Source: CAZJAH01 sp964544155 (GTDB taxonomy: Bacteria > Bacteroidota > Ignavibacteria > Kapaibacteriales > UBA2268). Taken from it: a stretch of 64,000 bases of DNA. The stretch covers positions 13,608-77,607 of the forward strand of contig CAZJAH010000010.1 in NCBI GenBank assembly GCA_964544155.1, read 5' to 3'. This document shows, in pieces, positions 33,777-42,396 of the stretch. Each line of letters starts with the position of its first letter. The first letter of the stretch is position 1. A program made the translations under genes and the position numbers. A model generated the notes under the pieces. That model was not told where the DNA came from. It saw nothing but the letters and a program-made list of their open reading frames with translations, and made no database searches.

Positions 33777-36035
33777 TCAGAATGAATGGCCGAGGCCGAA
33801 ATGTAACTGAATATCTTCCAGTCGGGCTTCTTTGAGCCCCATGGGATCATAAAGCGGCCAGCCGAAATCAATGCTGATGGGGCCAAAAGCCAGATAATAT
33901 CGAAGGCCAAATCCACCTGCAAGAGCAAGTTTAGAGAAATAATCGCCGATGTTTATTTCGGCGGGATCATTCGCGAACCAGTTGTATGAATTTCCAAAAT
34001 CAAAAAAAAGAGTAAGTCCCAAATTTGCGATCTGATCGGCAACAAATTCACTGAATCCGCGCGGCCTGTTGAATCTGTGCCTTATTTCGACGCTGCCTTC
34101 AATAATGGCGCTGTTCCCGACAAAATCCTGTAGAAAATTGTATAATCCGGGGTCAGTTGCTATGCTGTCTATATCGGCTTCAAAATAGCGCAGCTCCCGC
34201 GATCCCCATCCTCTTACGCTATTAGCGCCTCCTGCGAAGAACTGCCTTTCGAAAGGTACATAAGAAGATTCATCATCAAAAAGCACAATGCCGCCCATTC
34301 TGATCTTAAAAGCTCCTATAGTATTTCCGGAGACAGGTATATACTGGTGATGCGCGCCCTGCAATCTTATATACTTTGAAACACCCGATATTAGCGGATG
34401 CGCCAGAAAAATATTCCAGCCGTCTACAGAAAAAACCGAATAAGTACCATCCTGCGGGTCCAGTGGGTTGCGCCGGTTATCGCCAATGATAGTTATACCT
34501 GCGAGGTTTGCCGTAAGAATATGCTGCTCGCGGGATTGCAGATAATTATCAAGGTTGCCGTAAATAAGCAGCGCTTCCCTGACTCTGTTTGAATCGATTT
34601 GAGTATCGGCACGCTCAAGCTGTCGCGATATGTCCTCACTGAAATTGATAGGTTCTTCTCTTTCAAAAGTGAAATCAACAGTCATTCTGTTAAAATAAGT
34701 CACACTGGGTAATTGAGCGGGAAATTTGATCGGTATGCTGTAAGTTCTTAATTTAAGAAAATTCTCGGCCTGCCTGTAGGAGTACGAGGGGTTAAATGAA
34801 AATCCCCATTTGGAATTATCCAGTTCCCATACTATAGGCTGCGACCAGCGTGAACCAATAGTAAATTCATAATCAATCTTGCCGCCCTGGGATATAGTTC
34901 TGCTAATGTCTCTTATTTTTGCGTTGGTAAATAAGTTAACTGACTGCGCGGCGCCGAAAGCGTTCTTATGAGTAAAAGACAGCTCCACACCGGTATTTAA
35001 AAAATCATCAAATTGGGTTCTGTTCAGGAAAAGCCCAATACCCCACTGTTTTTGTTTGCGGTAATGAGTCTCGACAGTCAGATCGAGCGTGCTATCCTGC
35101 GGCTGCCCTGCAGTAGTATCAATGTCGACAAGGTCAAATAATCCCAGGTTATAGAGGTTATCTTCAGATTCTCTTTCCATTTTTCTGCTGTACCATTGGC
35201 CGGGGGATATCTCAATCAGTTTTTTCTTCAATTCGGTTACGATTTTATTTTGTCCTTGCAGGCTGTCAACAAAGTTAAGGCTGCCGATTCTTAAACGCTT
35301 CCCCGGCGAAAAGGAAACAGTAATGCTGTCTGCTTTCAAAGGTTTTAATACAGAAACTGTGGGTACTTCATAAGAAGCATAGTAATAACCGTTATTCAAC
35401 AGAGTTGAATGTATGGAATTTACCTCTTTGACCACTTTGTTTTCGTTGAAGTAATCTCCCACACCGGCGAGCTTAATATTATTTATTTTGCTTAATACTT
35501 CGGGTGCAACATCATCCAGGCCTTTATACACAAGATCTTCCAGAGTATATCTGTCGTTTTCCTTTATATGAAAAGTAAGTACATTCTCCTTTAAATTAGT
35601 ATCGGGCAGAAAAGTATAGTAAACTTCGACTTCATGAAAGCCGTGTAGGTTATAGAAGTTGACCAGGGTTTGAAGGTCAGTTTCTGCGATATTTTCATCC
35701 CAGTAACTAATCTGGTGCGACATTGATTGAAGCGCCTCGTCGAATGCGTCCATCAGTTCATCAGGTTTGAAGGAGTTAATAAGAAAATTCTTGTAATAAC
35801 CCTGCACAAGCTTATGTACCATACTTCTTTCTGATGCTTCGGCGCTGATATACTGAAACAGCATTTCCTCTTTGAAAGTACTATTTCCCTTGAATTCGAT
35901 CTTGCCGATTTCATGACGCCTTTCTGTCAGAAAAGAGGTATAGAGCTCATCAGCTACCACATTGGGAGCTTGCTGAGCATTGGCCGTTAAGGCAAATGGA
36001 ATGAATGATATTATTAATAATACTGCTGCTCGCAA
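33777..36035 (-). CDS. Omp85-family outer-membrane assembly protein (BamA/TamA type)
   Basis: 752 residues from a TTG start at 36035 (no ATG in frame before the signal peptide; a stop lies four codons upstream). Signal peptide 1-20 (ends ANAQ). POTRA-like beta-alpha-alpha-beta repeats run from about 35 to 330, including KIEFKGNSTFKEEML and the HEVEVYYTF strand. The barrel follows, with the Omp85 signature FFAGGANSVRGWGSRELR near residue 600 and the terminal GLGHSF. It inserts or exports outer-membrane proteins. POTRA number and order would separate BamA from TamA-like paralogues; lack of the usual neighbours (uppS, skp) favours a paralogue. Confidence 0.88.
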   Translation of the reverse strand: MRAAVLLIISFIPFALTANAQQAPNVVADELYTSFLTERRHEIGKIEFKGNSTFKEEMLFQYISAEASERSMVHKLVQGYYKNFLINSFKPDELMDAFDEALQSMSHQISYWDENIAETDLQTLVNFYNLHGFHEVEVYYTFLPDTNLKENVLTFHIKENDRYTLEDLVYKGLDDVAPEVLSKINNIKLAGVGDYFNENKVVKEVNSIHSTLLNNGYYYASYEVPTVSVLKPLKADSITVSFSPGKRLRIGSLNFVDSLQGQNKIVTELKKKLIEISPGQWYSRKMERESEDNLYNLGLFDLVDIDTTAGQPQDSTLDLTVETHYRKQKQWGIGLFLNRTQFDDFLNTGVELSFTHKNAFGAAQSVNLFTNAKIRDISRTISQGGKIDYEFTIGSRWSQPIVWELDNSKWGFSFNPSYSYRQAENFLKLRTYSIPIKFPAQLPSVTYFNRMTVDFTFEREEPINFSEDISRQLERADTQIDSNRVREALLIYGNLDNYLQSREQHILTANLAGITIIGDNRRNPLDPQDGTYSVFSVDGWNIFLAHPLISGVSKYIRLQGAHHQYIPVSGNTIGAFKIRMGGIVLFDDESSYVPFERQFFAGGANSVRGWGSRELRYFEADIDSIATDPGLYNFLQDFVGNSAIIEGSVEIRHRFNRPRGFSEFVADQIANLGLTLFFDFGNSYNWFANDPAEINIGDYFSKLALAGGFGLRYYLAFGPISIDFGWPLYDPMGLKEARLEDIQLHFGLGHSF

Positions 36036-36090
36036 ATTGTTATGCTCTTAATTATAATAAAATTATAGTCGAAAAAAACGGCTGTTTATT

Positions 36091-36124
36091 AAAAAAAAAG
36101 GCGGAAGAGTGATCCCTTCCGCCA
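36091..36124 (-). terminator. Rho-independent terminator after the DUF2795 gene
   Basis: On the minus strand GGCGGAAG (complement of 36116-36123) pairs with CTTCCGCC (complement of 36100-36107), followed by nine T residues (36091-36099). Confidence 0.9.
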
Positions 36125-36148
36125 TATATGAGCAGTGGGCTTTTCTAA

Positions 36149-36388
36149 TTAGAAATATTGTTCTTCTTCGTCGTCGTTATAGAAATATTCTTCGTTTGTA
36201 ACATCTTCGTATTCCGGCCAGAGGTCTTCCATACCTTCGATAAGCTCGTCAGTGTCATCAAGCTCAATGAGGTTATCCAAAACCTGCTGCGGACACCCCG
36301 TCCTGTTGGCGTAATCCAACAGCTCCTCTTTTGTCGCGGGCCACGGAGCATCTTCAAGATACTGCGCTAATTCGGGCGTCCAAAACAT
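36149..36388 (-). CDS. Small acidic DUF2795-family protein
   Basis: 79 residues, very acidic C-terminus. The segment DAPWPATKEELLDYANRTGC with the following VLDNLIELDD matches DUF2795, a small helical domain of unknown function. The ATG is preceded by AAGGGAAG at a good distance. It sits alone between rpsD and the Omp85 gene with its own terminator. No function can be assigned. Confidence 0.75.
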   Translation of the reverse strand: MFWTPELAQYLEDAPWPATKEELLDYANRTGCPQQVLDNLIELDDTDELIEGMEDLWPEYEDVTNEEYFYNDDEEEQYF

Positions 36389-36553
36389 AATATCACTTCC
36401 CTTTAAAAATTTATTAAAAATACCCTGCTAGTTCCATAAACACTTAAACGATAGCAAAGTTACATCATTACGGGCGAAAAGCCCCTTGTAAATATTGTAC
36501 TTCGACTGCAAATCGAATAATGCGCAAAACTATTTTATTTTTCTGTATTTGCA

Positions 36554-36591
36554 AAATAAAAAATGCCTTCCGAATTAATCGAAAGGCATTT
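36554..36591 (-). terminator. Rho-independent terminator after rpsD
   Basis: On the minus strand an 11-bp stem (36562-36572 with 36580-36590) with a short AT loop is followed by a TTTTTTATTTT tract. It lies 21 bases after the rpsD stop. Confidence 0.9.
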
Positions 36592-36611
36592 TTAAAAATA
36601 TCTTAAAAGGG

Positions 36612-37214
36612 TTATCTTGAGTAGAACTCGATAACCAGTGGAACTTCGCATTGTACGGGGACTTCTTCCCTTGCGGGTATATATAGGTATTTAGCATTGA
36701 AATCTGCTTTGTTCACCTCAATATATGCCGGGGGCATAGAATTACGGATCGCTTCCTGGAAGCATTCAAGCTTGCGGCTTTTTTCTTTAATCTGAACGTT
36801 GTCGTTAACATTGACTTTATAGGAAGCAATGTTCAGCTTTCTGCCATTTACATATACGTGTCCGTGTGATACATACTGGCGTGCCGCGTAAATGGACCTG
36901 GCGAATCCCGCCCTGTAAATAACAGCATCGAGCCTTGATTCAAGAAGTTGAACTAATATATCACCGGTATTGCCCGTTAGCTTTGAGGCTTGTTTGTAAT
37001 AGTTCAGCATTTGTTTTTCTGAAATATTATACTGCAGCCTCAAACGCTGTTTCTCTAAAAGCTGTTTGCCATAGTCCGATTGTTTAATTCTTCTTTTGGA
37101 ATTACCATGCTGTCCCGGTGGATAGGGCTTTTTCTGAGCATACTTTCCGGCTTTGGGAGTCATATTGATCCCTATCTTCCTGGATTTTTTGACTTTTGGG
37201 CCTGTATAATTCAT
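36612..37214 (-). CDS. rpsD: 30S ribosomal protein S4
   Basis: 200 residues, the cysteine-free type. The N-terminal domain carries MNYTGPKVKKSRKIG and PPGQHGNSKRRIKQSDYGKQLLEKQ; the S4 RNA-binding domain is LESRLDAVIYRAGFARSIYAARQYVSHGHVYVNG. A primary 16S rRNA binder needed for 30S assembly and decoding fidelity. In most bacteria of this group rpsD lies between rpsK and rpoA; here it is a single gene with its own leader and terminator, so it has either moved or is a second copy. Confidence 0.97.
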   Translation of the reverse strand: MNYTGPKVKKSRKIGINMTPKAGKYAQKKPYPPGQHGNSKRRIKQSDYGKQLLEKQRLRLQYNISEKQMLNYYKQASKLTGNTGDILVQLLESRLDAVIYRAGFARSIYAARQYVSHGHVYVNGRKLNIASYKVNVNDNVQIKEKSRKLECFQEAIRNSMPPAYIEVNKADFNAKYLYIPAREEVPVQCEVPLVIEFYSR

Positions 37215-37320
37215 TTGTCCTCGCTAAATATTATATCCTTTTAAAATTCTTCTTCTAATTTTTAAAATATTATCCCGGCGTTTAAGCCTTGATGAATATT
37301 TACAATTGCCAAAAGGATTA

Positions 37321-37328
37321 CAAATTTA
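37321..37328 (-). promoter_or_regulatory. TAnnTTTG promoter element upstream of rpsD
   Basis: TAAATTTG on the minus strand, about 107 bases before the rpsD ATG. It would give a long leader, a place where S4 could act on its own message (inference). Confidence 0.3.
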
Positions 37329-37371
37329 AAACAAATATTTTAATTTCCAAAAATATTTTCCCACATAATTA

Positions 37372-38061
37372 TTAAATTTCATAAGGGATTGGGTCTGTTT
37401 GGCCGGCTTCTTTAAATCCTTTAAGCCTCAGGCAGCAGGAATCACAAACGCCGCAGGCTTTTATTTCATTTTTATAGCAGCTCCATGATAATTCGAATGG
37501 TGCTTCAAGTTCAAACCCTTTTAATATGATGTCTTTTTTCAGATCATGAATTATGGGCGCAATTATTTTGATATTTGTTTCGGGTTTAGTGCCTAAGTTA
37601 GCCGCATTTTCGAACGCCGCAAAAAAGCTTTCCCGGCAGTCGGGGTATCCGGAACTGTCTTCTTCCATCGCGCCTATGAATATTGCATCAGCGCCGGTTA
37701 CTTCAGCCCAGCTGACCGCGATGGTTAGTATGTTGGCATTGCGAAAGGGTACGTAGCTGTCAGGTACGGCCCCGGGCTTACCGGGTTTGATCTCCATGTC
37801 AGGATCAGTAAGGCTGGATCCGCCTATCGTTGCAAGGTGTGATATATCCACAATAAGTTTTTCCTTAATACCGTAATGAGTACAAATCTCATTAAATGCT
37901 TTTAGTTCTCTCTGCTGGGTTCTTTGGCCGTAGTTGAGATGCAGCGCGGCAGGCTCATAGCCTTGATTTATAGCTATCGCGAGTGTAACAAGTGAATCCA
38001 TGCCGCCGCTTATAAGTACCACGGCTTTATTTTTGTCAGCCGTTTCTTTACCCTCTGCCAA
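37372..38061 (-). CDS. queC: 7-cyano-7-deazaguanine synthase QueC
   Basis: 229 residues. ATP-pyrophosphatase P-loop SGGMDS at 18-23, the LHLNYGQRTQQRELKAF segment, and the zinc-binding C-terminal cysteines (CYKNEIKACGVCDSCCLRLKGF region, four Cys ligands). Converts 7-carboxy-7-deazaguanine to preQ0 for queuosine synthesis. It starts with TTG at 38061: GGGAGA lies eight bases upstream and the TTG is two bases after the YjbQ stop. No other que gene is adjacent. Confidence 0.95.
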   Translation of the reverse strand: MAEGKETADKNKAVVLISGGMDSLVTLAIAINQGYEPAALHLNYGQRTQQRELKAFNEICTHYGIKEKLIVDISHLATIGGSSLTDPDMEIKPGKPGAVPDSYVPFRNANILTIAVSWAEVTGADAIFIGAMEEDSSGYPDCRESFFAAFENAANLGTKPETNIKIIAPIIHDLKKDIILKGFELEAPFELSWSCYKNEIKACGVCDSCCLRLKGFKEAGQTDPIPYEI

Positions 38062-38063
38062 AA

Positions 38064-38486
38064 TTATTCTCCCATTATGCTTATAATAATTTTCCTTCTG
38101 TGCGGCCGGTTTCGGAATTCACAAAGAAATATTCCCTGCCAGGTGCCCATTAGCAGCCTGCCTCCCGAATAAGGAATTGTAAGCGAGCTGCCCATCTGTG
38201 AGCTTTTAATATGCGAGGTCATGTCGTCCGGGCCTTCGGTTGTATGCTCATAAAGAGAAGTATCTTCAGGCACAAGCCTGTCGAAAAATGTCTCGAAATC
38301 GCGTCTGACAGAAGGATCCGCGTTTTCGTTTATTGTTAGCCCTGCGCTTGTGTGCTGTATAAAAATATTGGCGATGCCGTCGTTTATGCCGTCCGCTGTA
38401 CCAATAGCGGAGTTAATTTCATCAGTGATCAGATGAAATCCACGCGAGCGTTCTTTCAGAGTTATTTCCTTCCTGAATAGTTTCAT
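38064..38486 (-). CDS. YjbQ/UPF0047-family protein
   Basis: 140 residues from the ATG at 38486; the frame extends 18 codons further upstream, but homologues begin MKxFxKxIxLxxRxRGFHLIT, as here. Conserved features are IFIQHTSAGLTINENADPSVRRD, the HTTEGPDDMTSHIKSS histidine region and the C-terminal GTWQGIFLCEFR. The family shows weak thiamine-phosphate synthase activity in E. coli; the physiological role is unsettled. Coupled to queC two bases downstream. Confidence 0.88.
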   Translation of the reverse strand: MKLFRKEITLKERSRGFHLITDEINSAIGTADGINDGIANIFIQHTSAGLTINENADPSVRRDFETFFDRLVPEDTSLYEHTTEGPDDMTSHIKSSQMGSSLTIPYSGGRLLMGTWQGIFLCEFRNRPHRRKIIISIMGE

Positions 38487-38572
38487 CAATTTTATCCCGG
38501 ATTTTAATGCTGGCAAATATAACAAAACGATTGAACTCAAAAATATTAGCTTTTAAAATAATTTGCTTTGAT

Positions 38573-38580
38573 TATCTTTG
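38573..38580 (+). promoter_or_regulatory. TATCTTTG promoter element for pgi
   Basis: TATCTTTG is a perfect and common form of the Bacteroidota -7 element. It lies about 170 bases before the pgi ATG, so the repeats at 38656-38728 would lie in the leader. Confidence 0.5.
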
Positions 38581-38654
38581 CGGTTTAATTTGATTCATTA
38601 TTTGACATCTTGATTTTTTATGAATGTATTGAATTATATGTTTACATATTTCGT

Positions 38655-38728
38655 CAATAGATCAATCTGTGAATAGTATAGAATAGATCAGTTAAAATAG
38701 TATTGAATAGATCAGTTAATGAATAGTA
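38655..38728 (+). repeat. Three degenerate direct repeats in the pgi leader
   Basis: AATAGATCA occurs at 38656, 38682 and 38706 (spacing 26 and 24), with GAATAGATCAGTTAA exact in the last two copies, and GAATAGTA at 38671 and 38721. This is a short tandem array of about 25 bases per unit just upstream of the ribosome-binding site AGGAG. Confidence 0.8.
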
Positions 38729-38750
38729 CAGTAAATATTTAGGAGAAAAA

Positions 38751-40394
38751 ATGGGAAATATCAGGGATAGTAAAGAATGGAAAACTCTCGAGTTACTTGC
38801 CGAAGAAATAAGCGCCATCAGGATGAAGGATCTGTTCGCGAATGACAGCAACCGCTTTGATAAATTTTCCGTCAAATATCATGATATTTTTCTAGATTAC
38901 TCCAAAAACCTGATTACAGAAAAAACCATGTCCGCGTTAATGGATCTTGCCAGGAAAGCAGGATTAAGTGAATGGACAAATAAAATGTTCTCAGGCGAAA
39001 AAATCAATAACACCGAAGGCAGAGCCGTACTACATACCGCGCTAAGGAATGTATCCGGCACTCCTGTCAGGATAAACGGCTCGGATGTTATGCCGGGGAT
39101 AAAAGCTGTGCTTTCACAGATGAAGGTGTTTGTAGAATCGGTACATGACGGCACATGGAAGGGATGCACCGGCAAAACGATCACAGAAGTAGTGAATATA
39201 GGCATCGGCGGTTCTGATTTAGGGCCCAGGATGGTATGCGAGGCACTTTCAAAATACTCTGCCGGAAATGTTAATGTACATTTTGTTTCGAATGTGGACG
39301 GTGCCGAGATAACAGATACTTTAGAGAAGTTAGATCCTGAAAGGACGCTTTTCATTGTGGCATCAAAATCGTTTACAACACAGGAAACTTTGACAAACGC
39401 CCGGACCGCTCGGGAATGGTTCCTGAAAAAAGCAGCCGCGCATGAACGGGATATTTCTCTGCACTTTGTGGCTTTATCCACAAATGAAAAGGCCTGTAAG
39501 GATTTCGGAATTAATCCCAGGAATATGTTTGGATTTTGGAACTGGGTAGGCGGCAGATACTCGGTTTGGTCGGCTATAGGGCTTTCGGCTGCTCTTTATT
39601 TGGGATTTGATGCTTTTGAGGAATTTCTGACAGGCGCTTATGAAATGGACCTGCATTTCCGAGATACCGCACCGGAAAGAAATATACCTGTAATACTCGC
39701 TATGATAGGCATTTGGTATATTAATTTCTTTGGAGCGCGCTCTTATGCAGTTATACCCTATGATAAGTACCTGGGCAAGCTGCCGGATTACCTTCAGCAG
39801 CTCGATATGGAAAGCAACGGCAAATACAGGGACAGAGAAGGCAGAAGAGTTGATTATGCTACCGGCCCCGTGATATGGGGAAGGCCCGCAACAGACGCCC
39901 AGCATTCTTTTTTTCAGCTCCTGCATCAGGGTACAGCCATGATACCGGCTGATTTCCTCGGAGCGGTTACTCCCCTGCATAGCAGGAACGATCACCATGA
40001 AAAGCTGATGGCCAACTTTTTCGCGCAAACTGAAGCGCTTATGAAAGGCAAAAGCGAGGAAGAAGCAGAAAAAGAACTGATAAATAACGGGCTATCGGGT
40101 GAAAGCCTTGAAAACCTGCTGCCCCATAAAGTATTCGAAGGCAATAAGCCGACAAATTCCATACTTTATAATAAACTTACTCCCGGAGTCCTCGGCTCGA
40201 TAATGGCCATGTACGAGCATAAGGTATTCGTACAGGGGATTATATGGAATATTAATTCATTCGATCAGTGGGGTGTGGAGCTTGGCAAGCAGCTCGCGAA
40301 AAATATTTTACCCGAGCTCGAAACTTCGGATAAAATTTTCAGTCATGATTCGTCTACAAACGGATTAATAAATTATTTCAAAAAGCAAAGATAG
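38751..40394 (+). CDS. pgi: Glucose-6-phosphate isomerase
   Basis: 547 residues, close to the E. coli enzyme in length. Conserved blocks: GKTITEVVNIGIGGSDLGP near 140, HFVSNVDGAEITDTL, the IVASKSFTTQETLTNA phosphate-binding segment, GGRYSVWSAIGL (PGI signature), QLDMESNGK and the HQGTAMIPADFLG region; the catalytic Glu and His regions are intact. Interconverts glucose-6-phosphate and fructose-6-phosphate. AGGAG lies a few bases before the ATG. Monocistronic. Confidence 0.97.
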   Translation: MGNIRDSKEWKTLELLAEEISAIRMKDLFANDSNRFDKFSVKYHDIFLDYSKNLITEKTMSALMDLARKAGLSEWTNKMFSGEKINNTEGRAVLHTALRNVSGTPVRINGSDVMPGIKAVLSQMKVFVESVHDGTWKGCTGKTITEVVNIGIGGSDLGPRMVCEALSKYSAGNVNVHFVSNVDGAEITDTLEKLDPERTLFIVASKSFTTQETLTNARTAREWFLKKAAAHERDISLHFVALSTNEKACKDFGINPRNMFGFWNWVGGRYSVWSAIGLSAALYLGFDAFEEFLTGAYEMDLHFRDTAPERNIPVILAMIGIWYINFFGARSYAVIPYDKYLGKLPDYLQQLDMESNGKYRDREGRRVDYATGPVIWGRPATDAQHSFFQLLHQGTAMIPADFLGAVTPLHSRNDHHEKLMANFFAQTEALMKGKSEEEAEKELINNGLSGESLENLLPHKVFEGNKPTNSILYNKLTPGVLGSIMAMYEHKVFVQGIIWNINSFDQWGVELGKQLAKNILPELETSDKIFSHDSSTNGLINYFKKQR

Positions 40395-40427
40395 TTTAAC
40401 CGGAATTTATTTTCATGGCATATCTTT

Positions 40428-40453
40428 CTTACAAGGCCGGCTTACAAGGCCGG
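40428..40453 (+). repeat. Exact 13-base tandem duplication between pgi and lepA
   Basis: CTTACAAGGCCGG is repeated exactly at 40428-40440 and 40441-40453. Probably replication slippage; no gene is affected. Confidence 0.9.
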
Positions 40454-40574
40454 TACCAGGAATAGAGTATCTTTACAAATATCATGAATTATTATAATTT
40501 TTATTGATAGATATATAAACCTTTGTTATTTTTATAGTTTATAAAATCACGCAAGTGAGAATAGTTTAAAATAT

Positions 40575-42377
40575 ATGGAAAATTTCAGAAATTTTTGCAT
40601 CATTGCTCATATAGACCATGGTAAATCCACTCTGGCAGACAGGCTGCTTGAAAAAACAGGCCGCGTAAGCAAGCGCGAAATGATAATGAACCAGATACTT
40701 GATGATAACCCTCTGGAGCAGGAAAGAGGCATTACCATTAAGCTTCACGCCATCCAGATGGAATACCGGGCACAGAATAATGAAAAATACACGCTAAATC
40801 TTATAGATACACCGGGCCACGTAGACTTTTCTTACGAAGTATCGCGTTCACTTGCCGCCTGCGAGGGTGCCATACTGGTAGTTGATGCTAGTCAGGGCGT
40901 GGAAGCTCAAACAATAAGCAATCTTTATTTGGCCATTGACCATGACCTGGAGATCATTCCGGTCATAAATAAAATCGACCTGCCCAGCGCTGCAACAACA
41001 GTCGATGACGTAAAGCATCAGATAGTTGACCTGCTCGGCTGCGACGAAGATGAGATAATCATGGCATCTGCCAAAGCCGGGAAAGGCATTGATGAAATCC
41101 TTGAAAGGATCGTTAAATCAGTACCACCGCCAAAAGGCGACCCAAAGGCACCGCTTAAGGCGTTAATTTATGACTCAATCTATGATTCATACAGAGGTGT
41201 GATAGTTAATATCCGGGTTTTCGACGGCGAGCTCAAGGAAAGTGATAAAGTGCTTTTCATGCGTACAAATAAGACCTACGATGTTGAAGAAGTAGGCATT
41301 TTGCACATGACCCGGTTCCGGACAAAGAAGCTTTCTGCTGGCGATGTAGGCTATTTTATTGCTAACGTACGTAATCTGAACGATACCAAAGTCGGCGATA
41401 CCGTCACAGTGGATAACCGTCGCTGCGATAAGCCCATTGGCGGGTTCAAAGTAGTCAAACCTATGGTATTCTCGGGCATTTATCCCGCAGACGCGGATGA
41501 TTTCGAATCATTAAGGGAATCACTGGCTAAGCTTTCGCTTAATGACTCTGCTATTTCGTTCGAACCGGAAACATCCGGCGCGCTCGGTTTCGGTTTCAGA
41601 TGCGGATTTCTGGGCCTGCTGCATATGGAAATAGTTCAGGAAAGGCTGGAAAGGGAATTTGACGAAACTATCGTGACCACAGTTCCCAACGTACGCTATA
41701 CCGTGCATAAAACCAACGGCCAAACCATACAAATAGATAATCCGGCGCAGTTGCCTAATCCCGGTGAAATCAACGAGATACATGAACCCTTTATTAAAGC
41801 GGAAATAATTACTCCGAATGAATACGTTGGCAATATAATGAAGCTTTGTATGGATAGACGCGGCGAAATAGTGAACCAGCAGTATATCACTCAGGTAAGG
41901 GTCGCTCTTACTTTCGAACTGCCTTTATCCGAAGTGGTTTTTGACTTTTATGATAAATTGAAATCCACGAGCCGCGGTTATGCTTCATTGGATTATGAAT
42001 TTATAGGTGAAAGAGAGGGAGACCTCGTTAAACTGGATATTCTCATTAACGGTGAACCGGTCGACGCGCTTTCGTCAATAGTACACAGGAAAAAAGCATA
42101 TGATTGGGGTAAAAAACTCTGCTCAAAGCTTAAAGAACTTATACCAAGGCAGATGTTCGAAATTGCCATACAGGCTGCCATCGGCAATAAAGCTATTGCC
42201 AGGACTTCAGTAAAGGCATTAAGAAAAAATGTAACTGCCAAATGCTACGGAGGCGACATTACCAGGAAGCGTAAGCTTTTGGAGAAACAAAAAGAAGGCA
42301 AAAAGCGTATGAAACAAGTAGGTAATGTGGAAATACCTCAGGAAGCGTTCCTGGCTGTTTTAAGCATAGAAGATTAA
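40575..42377 (+). CDS. lepA: Elongation factor 4 (LepA), ribosomal back-translocase GTPase
   Basis: 600 residues. GTPase motifs: G1 AHIDHGKST at 12-20, G2/G3 RGITIK and DTPGHVDF, G4 NKID. Then EF-G-like domains II, III and V, and the LepA-specific C-terminal domain containing AIGNKAIARTSVKALRKNVTAKCYGGDITRKRKLLEKQ, which is nearly invariant. First gene of a unit with two signal peptidases, a DUF2459 protein and hemW; lepA-lepB is an ancient gene order. Confidence 0.98.
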   Translation: MENFRNFCIIAHIDHGKSTLADRLLEKTGRVSKREMIMNQILDDNPLEQERGITIKLHAIQMEYRAQNNEKYTLNLIDTPGHVDFSYEVSRSLAACEGAILVVDASQGVEAQTISNLYLAIDHDLEIIPVINKIDLPSAATTVDDVKHQIVDLLGCDEDEIIMASAKAGKGIDEILERIVKSVPPPKGDPKAPLKALIYDSIYDSYRGVIVNIRVFDGELKESDKVLFMRTNKTYDVEEVGILHMTRFRTKKLSAGDVGYFIANVRNLNDTKVGDTVTVDNRRCDKPIGGFKVVKPMVFSGIYPADADDFESLRESLAKLSLNDSAISFEPETSGALGFGFRCGFLGLLHMEIVQERLEREFDETIVTTVPNVRYTVHKTNGQTIQIDNPAQLPNPGEINEIHEPFIKAEIITPNEYVGNIMKLCMDRRGEIVNQQYITQVRVALTFELPLSEVVFDFYDKLKSTSRGYASLDYEFIGEREGDLVKLDILINGEPVDALSSIVHRKKAYDWGKKLCSKLKELIPRQMFEIAIQAAIGNKAIARTSVKALRKNVTAKCYGGDITRKRKLLEKQKEGKKRMKQVGNVEIPQEAFLAVLSIED

Positions 42378-42396
42378 TTTTTAAGGCTGAATTATA

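Noticed and set aside
38487..38540. 18-codon N-terminal extension of the YjbQ protein
   Set aside because: Family members begin at the ATG at 38486; the extension has no conserved residues.
38655..38728. CRISPR array
   Set aside because: Only three short, degenerate repeats with no spacers of uniform length and no cas genes.
39474..40028. Open frame of 184 codons opposite pgi
   Set aside because: Antisense to a conserved catalytic region, with no homology-like features.
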